From Nostoc sp. UHCC 0302 (GTDB taxonomy: Bacteria; Cyanobacteriota; Cyanobacteriia; Cyanobacteriales; Nostocaceae): 64,000 nt of DNA. Of this stretch, positions 57,981 to 64,000 are shown piece after piece. The notes under the pieces are model-generated. The model was not told the DNA's origin. It did no database searches and was given only the letters and a program-made list of their open reading frames with translations. Location: the NCBI RefSeq assembly GCF_038096175.1, contig NZ_CP151099.1, forward strand, positions 7,356,001-7,420,000. Reading direction: 5' to 3'. How positions within the stretch are numbered: the first letter of the stretch is position 1; every line of letters begins with the position of its first letter. The position numbers and the translations under genes were made by a program.

Positions 57981-58025
57981 AAATGAAAGTAGCTCTAGCA
58001 ATCTTATTACATCTAAATTATTGTT

Positions 58026-59180
58026 CTAATTTCTAATTTGTACAGGCATAGCCAAATAAGTCATTTTCAAACCACCCAGTGGTGTAAAAATCACTGGAGT
58101 TAAGCTTTGATTCAGATGTATTTGAATTTCTGAAGATGGTAACTCTTTCAAACCTTCCATCAAATATTTAATGTTAAAGGCAATTTCTATATTTTCACCA
58201 GAAATCTGAGCCGGCATTGACTCTCTACCACTGCCTACATCTTGAGCTTCACAAGATAAGGTAATTTCCTGAGCTTCGCCGTCAATGCTCAGCTTGACAA
58301 TATTATTTTTCTGATCAGCTAGCACAGCAATTCGCTCTAAAGTAGTTAGGAATTGTCGCCGCTCAATTGTCACTTGTCGCTCAAATTGACGTGGGATCAG
58401 TTGTCTATAGGTAGGATATTGCCCTTCTAATGTGCGGCTAGTCAAGCGTTGATTTTGCCATGAAAATACAACCTGGCCTGGATCGAAATATAAGGCTATG
58501 GGTTCATCTGATGAGGAGCTATGAGCCAGCAACCGCTGTAGTTCGCGTAATGCTCTAGCTGGTACTGTCACTTCTACTGAATTACTCCCACCCAGCGGAC
58601 GCTCGTTAGTAGTTTCTACTACTGCTAGACGATGCCCATCCGTAGCTGCAAATTCCAAGGTATCTTGTTTAACTGTTAAATGCACGCCAGTGAGTACTTG
58701 CTTAGTTTCATCGGCACTTGTAGCAAACAATGAACCCCGTAATCCTTCAATTAGCGCCGCGGCGGTAAGATGCAGTACTTCAGCATTCTCAATTATAGGT
58801 AGTTCGGGAAACTCTTCAGCCCCCATTGCTCGCACCTGATAATGCCCACTTTTCGGTGTGAGTGTAACAGTTAAACCTTCTGTGCTAGATGTTGCAGCTG
58901 ATTCATCGTCTAGAGTGATTTCTCCTTCTGCAAGACGAGAGGTAATATCTAGAAGTAACTTAGCAGGAAGTGCGATCGCTCCCCCTTCCCATACTTCAGC
59001 GTTAAAACTTGTGCGAATACCCAAGCTGAGATCAAAGGCTGTTAAGCTTACTTGGTTAGTTTGAGCATCCGCTTGTAACAGCACATTAGCAAGTACCGGA
59101 TGAGTCGGTCGTGAAGGTACAGCACGACTGACGAGTGAGAGATTTGTACTGAGGTCGCTTTGGGCGCAAACTAATTTCAT
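58026..59180 (-). CDS. dnaN: DNA polymerase III beta clamp
   Basis: A 384-residue sliding clamp that tethers the replicative polymerase to DNA. Landmarks are MKLVCAQSDLSTNLSLVSRA, PVLANVLLQAD, FAATDGHRLAVVET and the C-terminal VIFTPLGGLKMTYLAMPVQ. I use ATG 59180; a GTG at 59213 would add 11 residues that do not belong to the family. It lies about 3.5 kb from the 3' end of dnaA on the same strand, with an IS, a small gene and a toxin-antitoxin pair between. Confidence 0.96.
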   Translation of the reverse strand: MKLVCAQSDLSTNLSLVSRAVPSRPTHPVLANVLLQADAQTNQVSLTAFDLSLGIRTSFNAEVWEGGAIALPAKLLLDITSRLAEGEITLDDESAATSSTEGLTVTLTPKSGHYQVRAMGAEEFPELPIIENAEVLHLTAAALIEGLRGSLFATSADETKQVLTGVHLTVKQDTLEFAATDGHRLAVVETTNERPLGGSNSVEVTVPARALRELQRLLAHSSSSDEPIALYFDPGQVVFSWQNQRLTSRTLEGQYPTYRQLIPRQFERQVTIERRQFLTTLERIAVLADQKNNIVKLSIDGEAQEITLSCEAQDVGSGRESMPAQISGENIEIAFNIKYLMEGLKELPSSEIQIHLNQSLTPVIFTPLGGLKMTYLAMPVQIRN

Positions 59181-59277
59181 AGTTAGATTCAACTGGTGAA
59201 AATATCCTAGCACCCTTATTGTTAGACAACAGGCAAAAGCGATCGCTCCTACGCTTCATACTGTCAAAAATTAAACC

Positions 59278-59415
59278 TTTGCAACAAATGCTCTTCTATA
59301 TATAAGAAATGCTTAAGCATTTTTTGTAAATGTATAACTCATTACCGCAAACGCTTAATACTTTGCAACAAATGCTCTTCTATATATAAGAAACGCTTAA
59401 ACATTCTTTGTAAAT
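59278..59415. repeat. 84-bp tandem repeat, copies 1 and 2
   Basis: Units start TTTGCAACAAATGCTCTTCT at 59278 and 59362 (84 bp apart) and differ at only a few bases over the shared length. The second copy is cut by the IS5-like element and resumes at 60553. Each unit also contains a short inverted piece (AAATGC and GCATTT). Confidence 0.85.
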
Positions 59416-59417
59416 AG

Positions 59418-60550
59418 ACTTGTCCGAAAATTCCAAAGCCAGACTGTTCAAAGCTTTGGGGCAAAACTTTGATATCTTCGTAAATACGTAATTATAAGGC
59501 TTTGAGATAGTTAGTGATAATTTAGAGGCATAAAAATTAACTCCTAATTTCTAAAAATTTATGATTTTTGCTACTAGCTAAGTTGGCAGAACTAAGCTAC
59601 CAATTCTTAACCTAACTAATCCGCAAACTGTTAAAATAATCTGCTCATACGTCTCAAGCTTTAAGCGAAATCTTTGTGAGGCTATGCGGAATATTTTAAG
59701 TAATCGAATCAAATGTTCAATGAATATCCGATTACTAGATAAAGCCTTATTTTCATCTTTTTGCTGTTGAGTTAATTCTCGTTTTGGTTTCTTTTTATGA
59801 GGAGTAGTGATATTCTCACCTCCTTGAAAGCCTTTATCACCTGAAAAGGGTTGAGATTTATCAAATTTATTTTGAGATTGACGAAACAATTTTATATCTG
59901 CTGTTGGCCCAGGAACACCTACTTCTACCTCTACAATATCTTTGCCTTCTGGTATGCCAATTATCAGACTTTTTAATGTATGTTGTCTCTTCTTTCCAGA
60001 AAAATATTTCTGTTGCTCTTTTTGGTCAGAATCCCTATATATTGGCTGTTCTAAGCTATCGACTAATAGCCTAAAATTTGTTAATACTTCTTGAACAAAT
60101 AGTAAATCACTTTCATTATTTGATACTTGTTCTAATAAACTAGCAGGTAATATATCACGAAGAATTGGTATCCAGTCGTGAAATGTATCATTAGCTTCGG
60201 TTTTGGAAACACCAAATAGCATTCCTAATACTTGGAATGTTGGCATCTGTCTTAGATAAAATAGACATAAACATACTTGTTCTTCGGTTGATAACTTTTC
60301 GGGACGACCACCACCAGCCGCATTAATTCTAATTTTATGACTCTCTTGTTTAGCTTTGATGTATCGATTTCGTTTTAAGGCGCAATTTAGCAGTGATTGC
60401 AATTGTTCGTAACTAATCCCTAAAATCTGTTTTGTTCGTAGTGGATACTTTTGTATATAATCTAAAATCATAACTAATTGTGGAAAATGGTAGACGCCCA
60501 ATCTAACGTTTTACCATTTTTCTTTTCCTAAGTTAATATTTCGGACAAGT
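59418..60550 (-). mobile_element. IS5-like insertion sequence within the 84-bp repeat
   Basis: About 1.13 kb with identical 12-bp inverted ends ACTTGTCCGAAA (59418-59429 and inverse of 60539-60550). The flanks rejoin into an uninterrupted 84-bp repeat unit at AT (left TTTGTAAAT, right ATGTATAACTC), showing the insertion point. The transposase frame is whole, so the element may be active. Confidence 0.85.
59578..60501 (-). CDS. IS5-like (DDE_4 type) transposase
   Basis: A 307-residue transposase. The N-terminal helix-turn-helix (LSTEEQVCLCLFYLRQMPTF, FGVSKTEANDTFHDW) is followed by a DDE core: LLVDSLEQPIYRD (Asp), FSGDKGFQGGENI (Asp) and, after SSNRIFIEHLIRLLK, the Glu. The ATG at 60471 (MILDYIQKYPLRTKQILGIS) may be the true start. 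No frameshift or missing catalytic residue is seen. Confidence 0.85.
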   Translation of the reverse strand: MGVYHFPQLVMILDYIQKYPLRTKQILGISYEQLQSLLNCALKRNRYIKAKQESHKIRINAAGGGRPEKLSTEEQVCLCLFYLRQMPTFQVLGMLFGVSKTEANDTFHDWIPILRDILPASLLEQVSNNESDLLFVQEVLTNFRLLVDSLEQPIYRDSDQKEQQKYFSGKKRQHTLKSLIIGIPEGKDIVEVEVGVPGPTADIKLFRQSQNKFDKSQPFSGDKGFQGGENITTPHKKKPKRELTQQQKDENKALSSNRIFIEHLIRLLKIFRIASQRFRLKLETYEQIILTVCGLVRLRIGSLVLPT

Positions 60551-60552
60551 TT

Positions 60553-60655
60553 CATGTATAACTCATTGCCGCAAACGCTTAATATTTTGCAACAAATGCT
60601 CTTCCATGTCTAAGAAACGCTTAAATCATTGCAGCATTTGTTGTAATGAACTCAT
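60553..60655. repeat. 84-bp tandem repeat, rest of copy 2 and copy 3
   Basis: ATGTATAACTCATTGCCGCA then TTTGCAACAAATGCTCTTCC from 60586, followed by a diverged end with GCAGCATTTGTTG. This is the continuation of the array at 59278-59415 after the IS. Confidence 0.8.
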
Positions 60656-60760
60656 GAACTTATTTACTACCTGAAATATCAAAATAATCTAAGTGAAATT
60701 AACTAAATTTTTGAAGATGCGATCGCAACTGATTTGCTATATTTTCCCATGACGAGCAAA

Positions 60761-60787
60761 TATAGTACTGTATAAAACAGTACTATA
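60761..60787. promoter_or_regulatory. Perfect 11-bp inverted repeat, possible operator
   Basis: TATAGTACTGT and ACAGTACTATA flank a 5-bp ATAAA spacer, 22 bp before the start of the coiled-coil gene. The position fits an operator overlapping a -10 region (TATAAA). The binding protein is unknown. Confidence 0.55.
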
Positions 60788-60809
60788 AACCTAGTAGCAG
60801 AAATGCATT

Positions 60810-61250
60810 ATGGCACGTCGTAAAAGAAATTCCAGCGTTTTGGAACGAGCTAATCGCCGGATTGAAAGTTTACAATCTATCAATACACAACTTGACTTTG
60901 GCGAAGGAGTGAGCATCCAAGCTTACGCTACGACAATTAACGATTTACAGTCTAAGCTTGCTGCCTACAACACTGCGTTATCTACCATTGACAAACTCAC
61001 AGATGACGTGAAGAGCGCAGAACAGGCTGTAACAGCAATGTCAGAAAAAATGTTACTAGGAGTTGGCAGCCGTTACGGTAAAACTAGCCAGGAATACGAG
61101 ATGGCGGGTGGTGTGCGACGAGGTAATACCAAGAAGAAGCAAAGCACACTAGGCAATTCCAAAGTCACCAATCCTTTAATAGCCGATTCTGTTCAGCCTT
61201 CTTCTGTAAATGGATCTATGAATGGGGTGTCGGGTGCGAGCGTAAGTTAG
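60810..61250 (+). CDS. Small basic coiled-coil protein of unknown function
   Basis: A 146-residue protein. The first 80 residues form a predicted helical/coiled-coil region (LERANRRIESLQSINTQLDF, LQSKLAAYNTALSTIDKLTD). A conserved-looking motif SRYGKTSQEYEMAGGVRRGN follows, then a Ser/Asn-rich tail. Proteins with a YGK..xEYEMAGG motif occur in diverse bacteria but have no assigned role that I know. It is preceded by a perfect palindrome (60761-60787) and followed by a strong hairpin. Confidence 0.7.
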   Translation: MARRKRNSSVLERANRRIESLQSINTQLDFGEGVSIQAYATTINDLQSKLAAYNTALSTIDKLTDDVKSAEQAVTAMSEKMLLGVGSRYGKTSQEYEMAGGVRRGNTKKKQSTLGNSKVTNPLIADSVQPSSVNGSMNGVSGASVS

Positions 61251-61634
61251 CTAAGATCCAACAGGACATTTAAGTTGTCAAAAACCTTAAGGATAATGAT
61301 AATCAAATAGAGGGGGATGAGGCAAGTGACGCTTGCCTCATCCCCATGTCCTTATGCACAATTATCATTCTTATTGAGATTATTTTGAGTAACCCATAAC
61401 ATATTACGTTAAAAAATGCTACGTCAGGCAGATGACTTCACTCAAAAGTGTAGCTTGAGCTAGCTCCAATTTTCCAATTATGTTAAAGCGATTGCCGTTT
61501 ACAAGTAATAAATAGTAGAACCAATTTAAAAATTATCTAGTCCCATGCAGTTGGATAATGGTGTTGGTATTGGGATGGGATATATCTAAGAGTAAAGACG
61601 CTAAAATTTACAGCAGTTGATAAGAGTTAAGTTG
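61251..61634. other. Intergenic region with a strong hairpin
   Basis: It holds the stem-loop at 61313-61345. The remaining 290 bp are AT-rich and show no gene; they probably carry the promoter of the toxin-antitoxin pair. Confidence 0.55.
61313..61345. terminator. Perfect 14-bp hairpin, probable terminator
   Basis: GGGGATGAGGCAAG pairs exactly with CTTGCCTCATCCCC around a TGACG loop. No T-run follows on either side, so it may act as a processing or stability element instead. Confidence 0.55.
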
Positions 61635-61886
61635 ATGAGTCCGTCACTTGAAAAAATTTTAAGCGAGATTGAGCAATTAACCCCAGAGGAGCAATTGACG
61701 GTAATGGGGCATTTGGTAGAGCGTATGAAGAAACATATCATTCAAACGCAACCAAAACGCAAGTGGAGCGATTTGAAGGGTATGGCATCCTATCCGCTAT
61801 TGGGTGAGGATGCTCAAGAATGGGTTTCGCGGACTCGACGGGAGGGAGATGAGCATCGAGAACGGTTGTTGCGAGGAGAGGAATGA
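61635..61886 (+). CDS. Probable antitoxin of PIN toxin
   Basis: An 83-residue protein started at ATG 61635 (MSPSLEKILSEIEQLTPEEQ); a TTG at 61617 is less likely. The N-terminal helix-rich region and the basic/acidic C-terminus (WVSRTRREGDEHRERLLRGE) suit an antitoxin. The stop overlaps the start of the PIN toxin gene by 4 bp (ATGA), the usual coupling. The DNA-binding family is not clear. Confidence 0.7.
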   Translation: MSPSLEKILSEIEQLTPEEQLTVMGHLVERMKKHIIQTQPKRKWSDLKGMASYPLLGEDAQEWVSRTRREGDEHRERLLRGEE

Positions 61887-62326
61887 GGATTAGTGATGCG
61901 TTAGGTGGAGTTTCTTGCTTATTTCTCGATACAGCACCCGTCATTTATTTCGTAGAACGCAATCCGCAGTTTGTGGATTTAGTCGATCCAATTTTTGATC
62001 GGTTAGAAGCTGACATTACAGCAGTAGCATCTGGAATAACGCTATCAGAGTGTTTGGTGGGTGCTATACGTCTGGGGTTAGTGGATTTAGAGCAGGCTTT
62101 TGTCGATGTGTTGCAACAAGATGAAGTAGTTTTTGTGGATATTAATGCTAGTATTGCGCGACAAGCTGCGAGAATTCGGGTGCATTATAACCTTCAATTA
62201 CCCGATGCGTTGCAGGTGGCGGCGGCTTTAATGGCTGGTTGTGAGACATTTTTGACCAATGATACAGCTTTGAAGCGGGTGATGGAGTTGAAGGTTTTAG
62301 TGGTGGGTGAGTTGTCGGTGGAGTGA
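61883..62326 (+). CDS. PIN-domain toxin beside oriC
   Basis: A 147-residue PIN nuclease with FLDTAPVIYFVE (Asp16), TLSECLVGAI (Glu), LPDALQVAAALM (Asp) and LTNDTAL (Asp), a full metal-binding set. It should cut RNA when freed from its antitoxin. It ends 87 bp before the first DnaA box of the probable replication origin. Confidence 0.87.
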   Translation: MRISDALGGVSCLFLDTAPVIYFVERNPQFVDLVDPIFDRLEADITAVASGITLSECLVGAIRLGLVDLEQAFVDVLQQDEVVFVDINASIARQAARIRVHYNLQLPDALQVAAALMAGCETFLTNDTALKRVMELKVLVVGELSVE

Positions 62327-62661
62327 GCAAAGTATTTGCAATAGCGATGCTAGTAAATTGCGGAAAACCTGCCACAATTTCTGTTGAAATCATAAATTAG
62401 GCAAGTTTACATCTGTGGAAAACCTGTGGAAAAACTACTTAGTTTTTCCACAAGGTAATTATACTTAATTTAAGTTTTGACTCGAAAAATATAAAGTTTT
62501 CCACAGGTTTTTGGCGACTTTTCCCCAAAAAATAACGATTTTTCCACAGGCAAAGTTAAACTTAATTATTTTTTATACTTGGCTTAATATTCCTAATTAA
62601 TTATTGAACTGTTAATATCAACTAATTAAGGCACTGGTTGTGGAAAACTCAAAATTTATTA
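62327..62661. other. Probable chromosomal replication origin (oriC) with DnaA boxes
   Basis: At least six perfect copies of TTTTCCACA or its inverse lie in 234 bp: 62414-62422, 62425-62433, 62444-62452, 62497-62505, 62540-62548 and 62639-62647. One near copy TTTTCCCCA is at 62519-62527. An AT-rich stretch at about 62555-62630 could be the unwinding element. The cluster directly follows the 3' end of dnaA, and dnaN is nearby. Box clustering beside dnaA is the classic oriC layout. Confidence 0.85.
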
Positions 62662-64000
62662 TCAAGATGATTTTTGAGAACGGCTAGTCATATTAATGCG
62701 ATCGCCTAGTTGTCGTAGAGTTTCTGATAAAGCGCGATCGCTTTCCCGGAGTTGGGCAATTTTGTCACAACTATACATTACTGTTGTATGGTCTTTACCA
62801 CCAAACTCCTCCCCAATTCTAGGGAAACTCAAATCTGTATGTTGGCGCATTAAATACATTCCTATTTGCCGCGCCCAGCTAATTTCTCGGCGTCGCGAGT
62901 TGCTTTTGAGGTCATCAATTGAAATATCAAAAGCATTTGTAATAACTGTCAAAATTACTTCTGGAGTAGATTCTACTTTCTCGCTGGGTGGCTCTAAAAT
63001 AGGTGTGATATTTTCTACATTCATCGGCAAACCCCAAATAGAAACATAAGCTAGGGCGCGAATTAAGGCTCCTTCTAGTTCTCGAATATTAGAAGTATAG
63101 TTAGAAGCAATATACTCAATTACATCGCGCGGAAGACGAATATTTTCGTACTCAGCTTTTTTCTGTAAAATTGCCATTCTAGTTTCTAAATCTGGGGGTT
63201 GAATATCTGCGATTAACCCCATAGAAAACCGAGAACAAAGACGTTCTTGTAAACTAGGAATCTGGTTAGGAGGACGATCAGAAGCAATGACGACTTGTTT
63301 ACCTGCTTCATGTAAAGTATTAAAAGTATGAAAAAATTCTTCTTGGGTGTACTCTTTTCCCTCTAGAAACTGAATATCATCCACTAACAAAACATCAGCA
63401 GCTCGGTAATGCTCGCGGAAAGTTTGCATACTATCCTTGCGGATGGCTGTAATTAAGTCATTAGTAAATTGCTCGGTAGAAACATAAAATATTTTACAAT
63501 CAGGACAAATTTCCCAGCGGTAATGACCAATAGCTTGCATTAAGTGAGTTTTGCCTAAACCTACACCACCACATAAAAATAAAGGATTAAACTCTCTTCC
63601 TGGAGATTCAGCCACTGCTAAGGAAGCAGCATGAGCCATACGATTGTTAGCACCAACTACAAATCGCGAAAATACATATTTAGAATTTAAGTCAGTAGTT
63701 TTTTGACTGTTGTTATGAATAACTTCGGTAGTATTGTTTTGAATTGGTAATTCCCCAGAAACCCCTCTTTCACTAAGATGAGATACTTCATCACCTTGAG
63801 CAACAGTAATGTAAATCCCTACAGGATGACCGAGAATATCTTGTACTACATGAGCAATTGTATTGATGTAATATTTCTGTAACCAATTACGCGCAAATGG
63901 GTTAGGAGTACATATCACCAAGCAATTATTTTCTAATCGCTCCGCACTAGCAGTTTTAATCCAAGTTTCAAAGGTGGGTCGAGATAGTTCTAGCTGTAAG
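62662..64000 (-). CDS. dnaA: Replication initiator DnaA (5' end outside window)
   Basis: The frame runs to the window edge, giving about 445 residues; the first few N-terminal residues are missing. Upstream of the TTG at 63921 the frame continues with [20 protein letters not shown], part of domain I. Domain III has Walker [19 protein letters not shown] and Walker [21 protein letters not shown]. Domain IV ends with the box-binding helix [15 protein letters not shown]. Its 3' end abuts the DnaA-box cluster. Confidence 0.96.
   Translation of the reverse strand, partial: LQLELSRPTFETWIKTASAERLENNCLVICTPNPFARNWLQKYYINTIAHVVQDILGHPVGIYITVAQGDEVSHLSERGVSGELPIQNNTTEVIHNNSQKTTDLNSKYVFSRFVVGANNRMAHAASLAVAESPGREFNPLFLCGGVGLGKTHLMQAIGHYRWEICPDCKIFYVSTEQFTNDLITAIRKDSMQTFREHYRAADVLLVDDIQFLEGKEYTQEEFFHTFNTLHEAGKQVVIASDRPPNQIPSLQERLCSRFSMGLIADIQPPDLETRMAILQKKAEYENIRLPRDVIEYIASNYTSNIRELEGALIRALAYVSIWGLPMNVENITPILEPPSEKVESTPEVILTVITNAFDISIDDLKSNSRRREISWARQIGMYLMRQHTDLSFPRIGEEFGGKDHTTVMYSCDKIAQLRESDRALSETLRQLGDRINMTSRSQKSS

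Overview
This window is chromosomal DNA from a filamentous, Nostoc/Anabaena-type cyanobacterium. The sequence supports this in four ways. The palindrome GCGATCGC (HIP1) is scattered throughout. Heptamer tandem repeats and short palindromic repeats fill many gaps. The oxygenic photosynthesis genes petC-petA (Rieske protein and cytochrome f) are present. Many genes belong to cyanobacteria-restricted families (DUF2288, DUF3038, DUF4335, DUF3067, DUF2358, DUF4912, Ycf35, DUF2997). I found no rRNA, tRNA, CRISPR array or prophage.

Layout from left to right. (1) 0-7 kb: 3' part of metG (-), an acyltransferase plus alpha/beta-hydrolase pair, an EcsC-like protein and pepA. (2) 6.7-12.2 kb: a fatty-acid/phospholipid cluster plsX-fabH-fabD-plsC, split by the decayed remains of a giant Ser/Thr-kinase/histidine-kinase gene. 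(3) 12.3-13.5 kb: an IS630-family element. (4) 13.5-22.2 kb: a PerM-like permease, DUF2288, mutS2, DUF3038-DUF4335, a YiaAB-like protein and the DUF2997-Ycf35-ferredoxin operon (-). (5) 22.7-24.7 kb: a small accessory block with an RHH protein and two toxin-antitoxin pairs in tandem. (6) 25-31.7 kb: a saccharopine-dehydrogenase-like oxidoreductase, an unrecognised protein and the type IV pilus motor operon pilB-pilT-pilC (-). (7) 31.9-34.3 kb: two insertion sequences (IS982, IS630). (8) 34.4-40.9 kb: chaperone cluster grpE-dnaK-dnaJ, with a TusA-like gene and rsgA overlapping the end of dnaJ. (9) 40.9-42.3 kb: three unrecognised membrane-protein genes (-). (10) 43.5-53.5 kb: GH57 branching-type enzyme, petC-petA with divergent DUF3067, DUF4912, a secreted NAGPA-like lipoprotein, DUF2358 and an ArsA/GET3 ATPase. 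(11) 54.1-58 kb: a 1290-residue multi-GAF cyanobacteriochrome-type histidine kinase. (12) 58-64 kb: dnaN (-), an IS5-like element, a small coiled-coil protein, a PIN toxin-antitoxin pair, a DnaA-box-rich probable oriC and the partial dnaA (-).

Several groups clearly work together. plsX, fabH, fabD and plsC start fatty-acid synthesis and feed acyl chains into phosphatidic acid. PilB and PilT extend and retract pili on the PilC platform. GrpE, DnaK and DnaJ form one folding machine. PetC and PetA are two subunits of cytochrome b6f. DnaA, its box cluster and DnaN mark the replication origin.

The most striking theme outside ordinary genes is repeat invasion of coding sequence. Tandem or palindromic repeats lie in frame inside mutS2, rsgA, the IS982 transposase and the decayed kinase, and they supply the DNA around the start codon of fabD. 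Other points worth follow-up are the cyanobacteriochrome with a DXCF-type GAF domain, the likely oriC with an adjacent PIN toxin-antitoxin pair, the three-gene membrane operon of unknown role, and two IS630 copies with canonical -1 frameshift heptamers.
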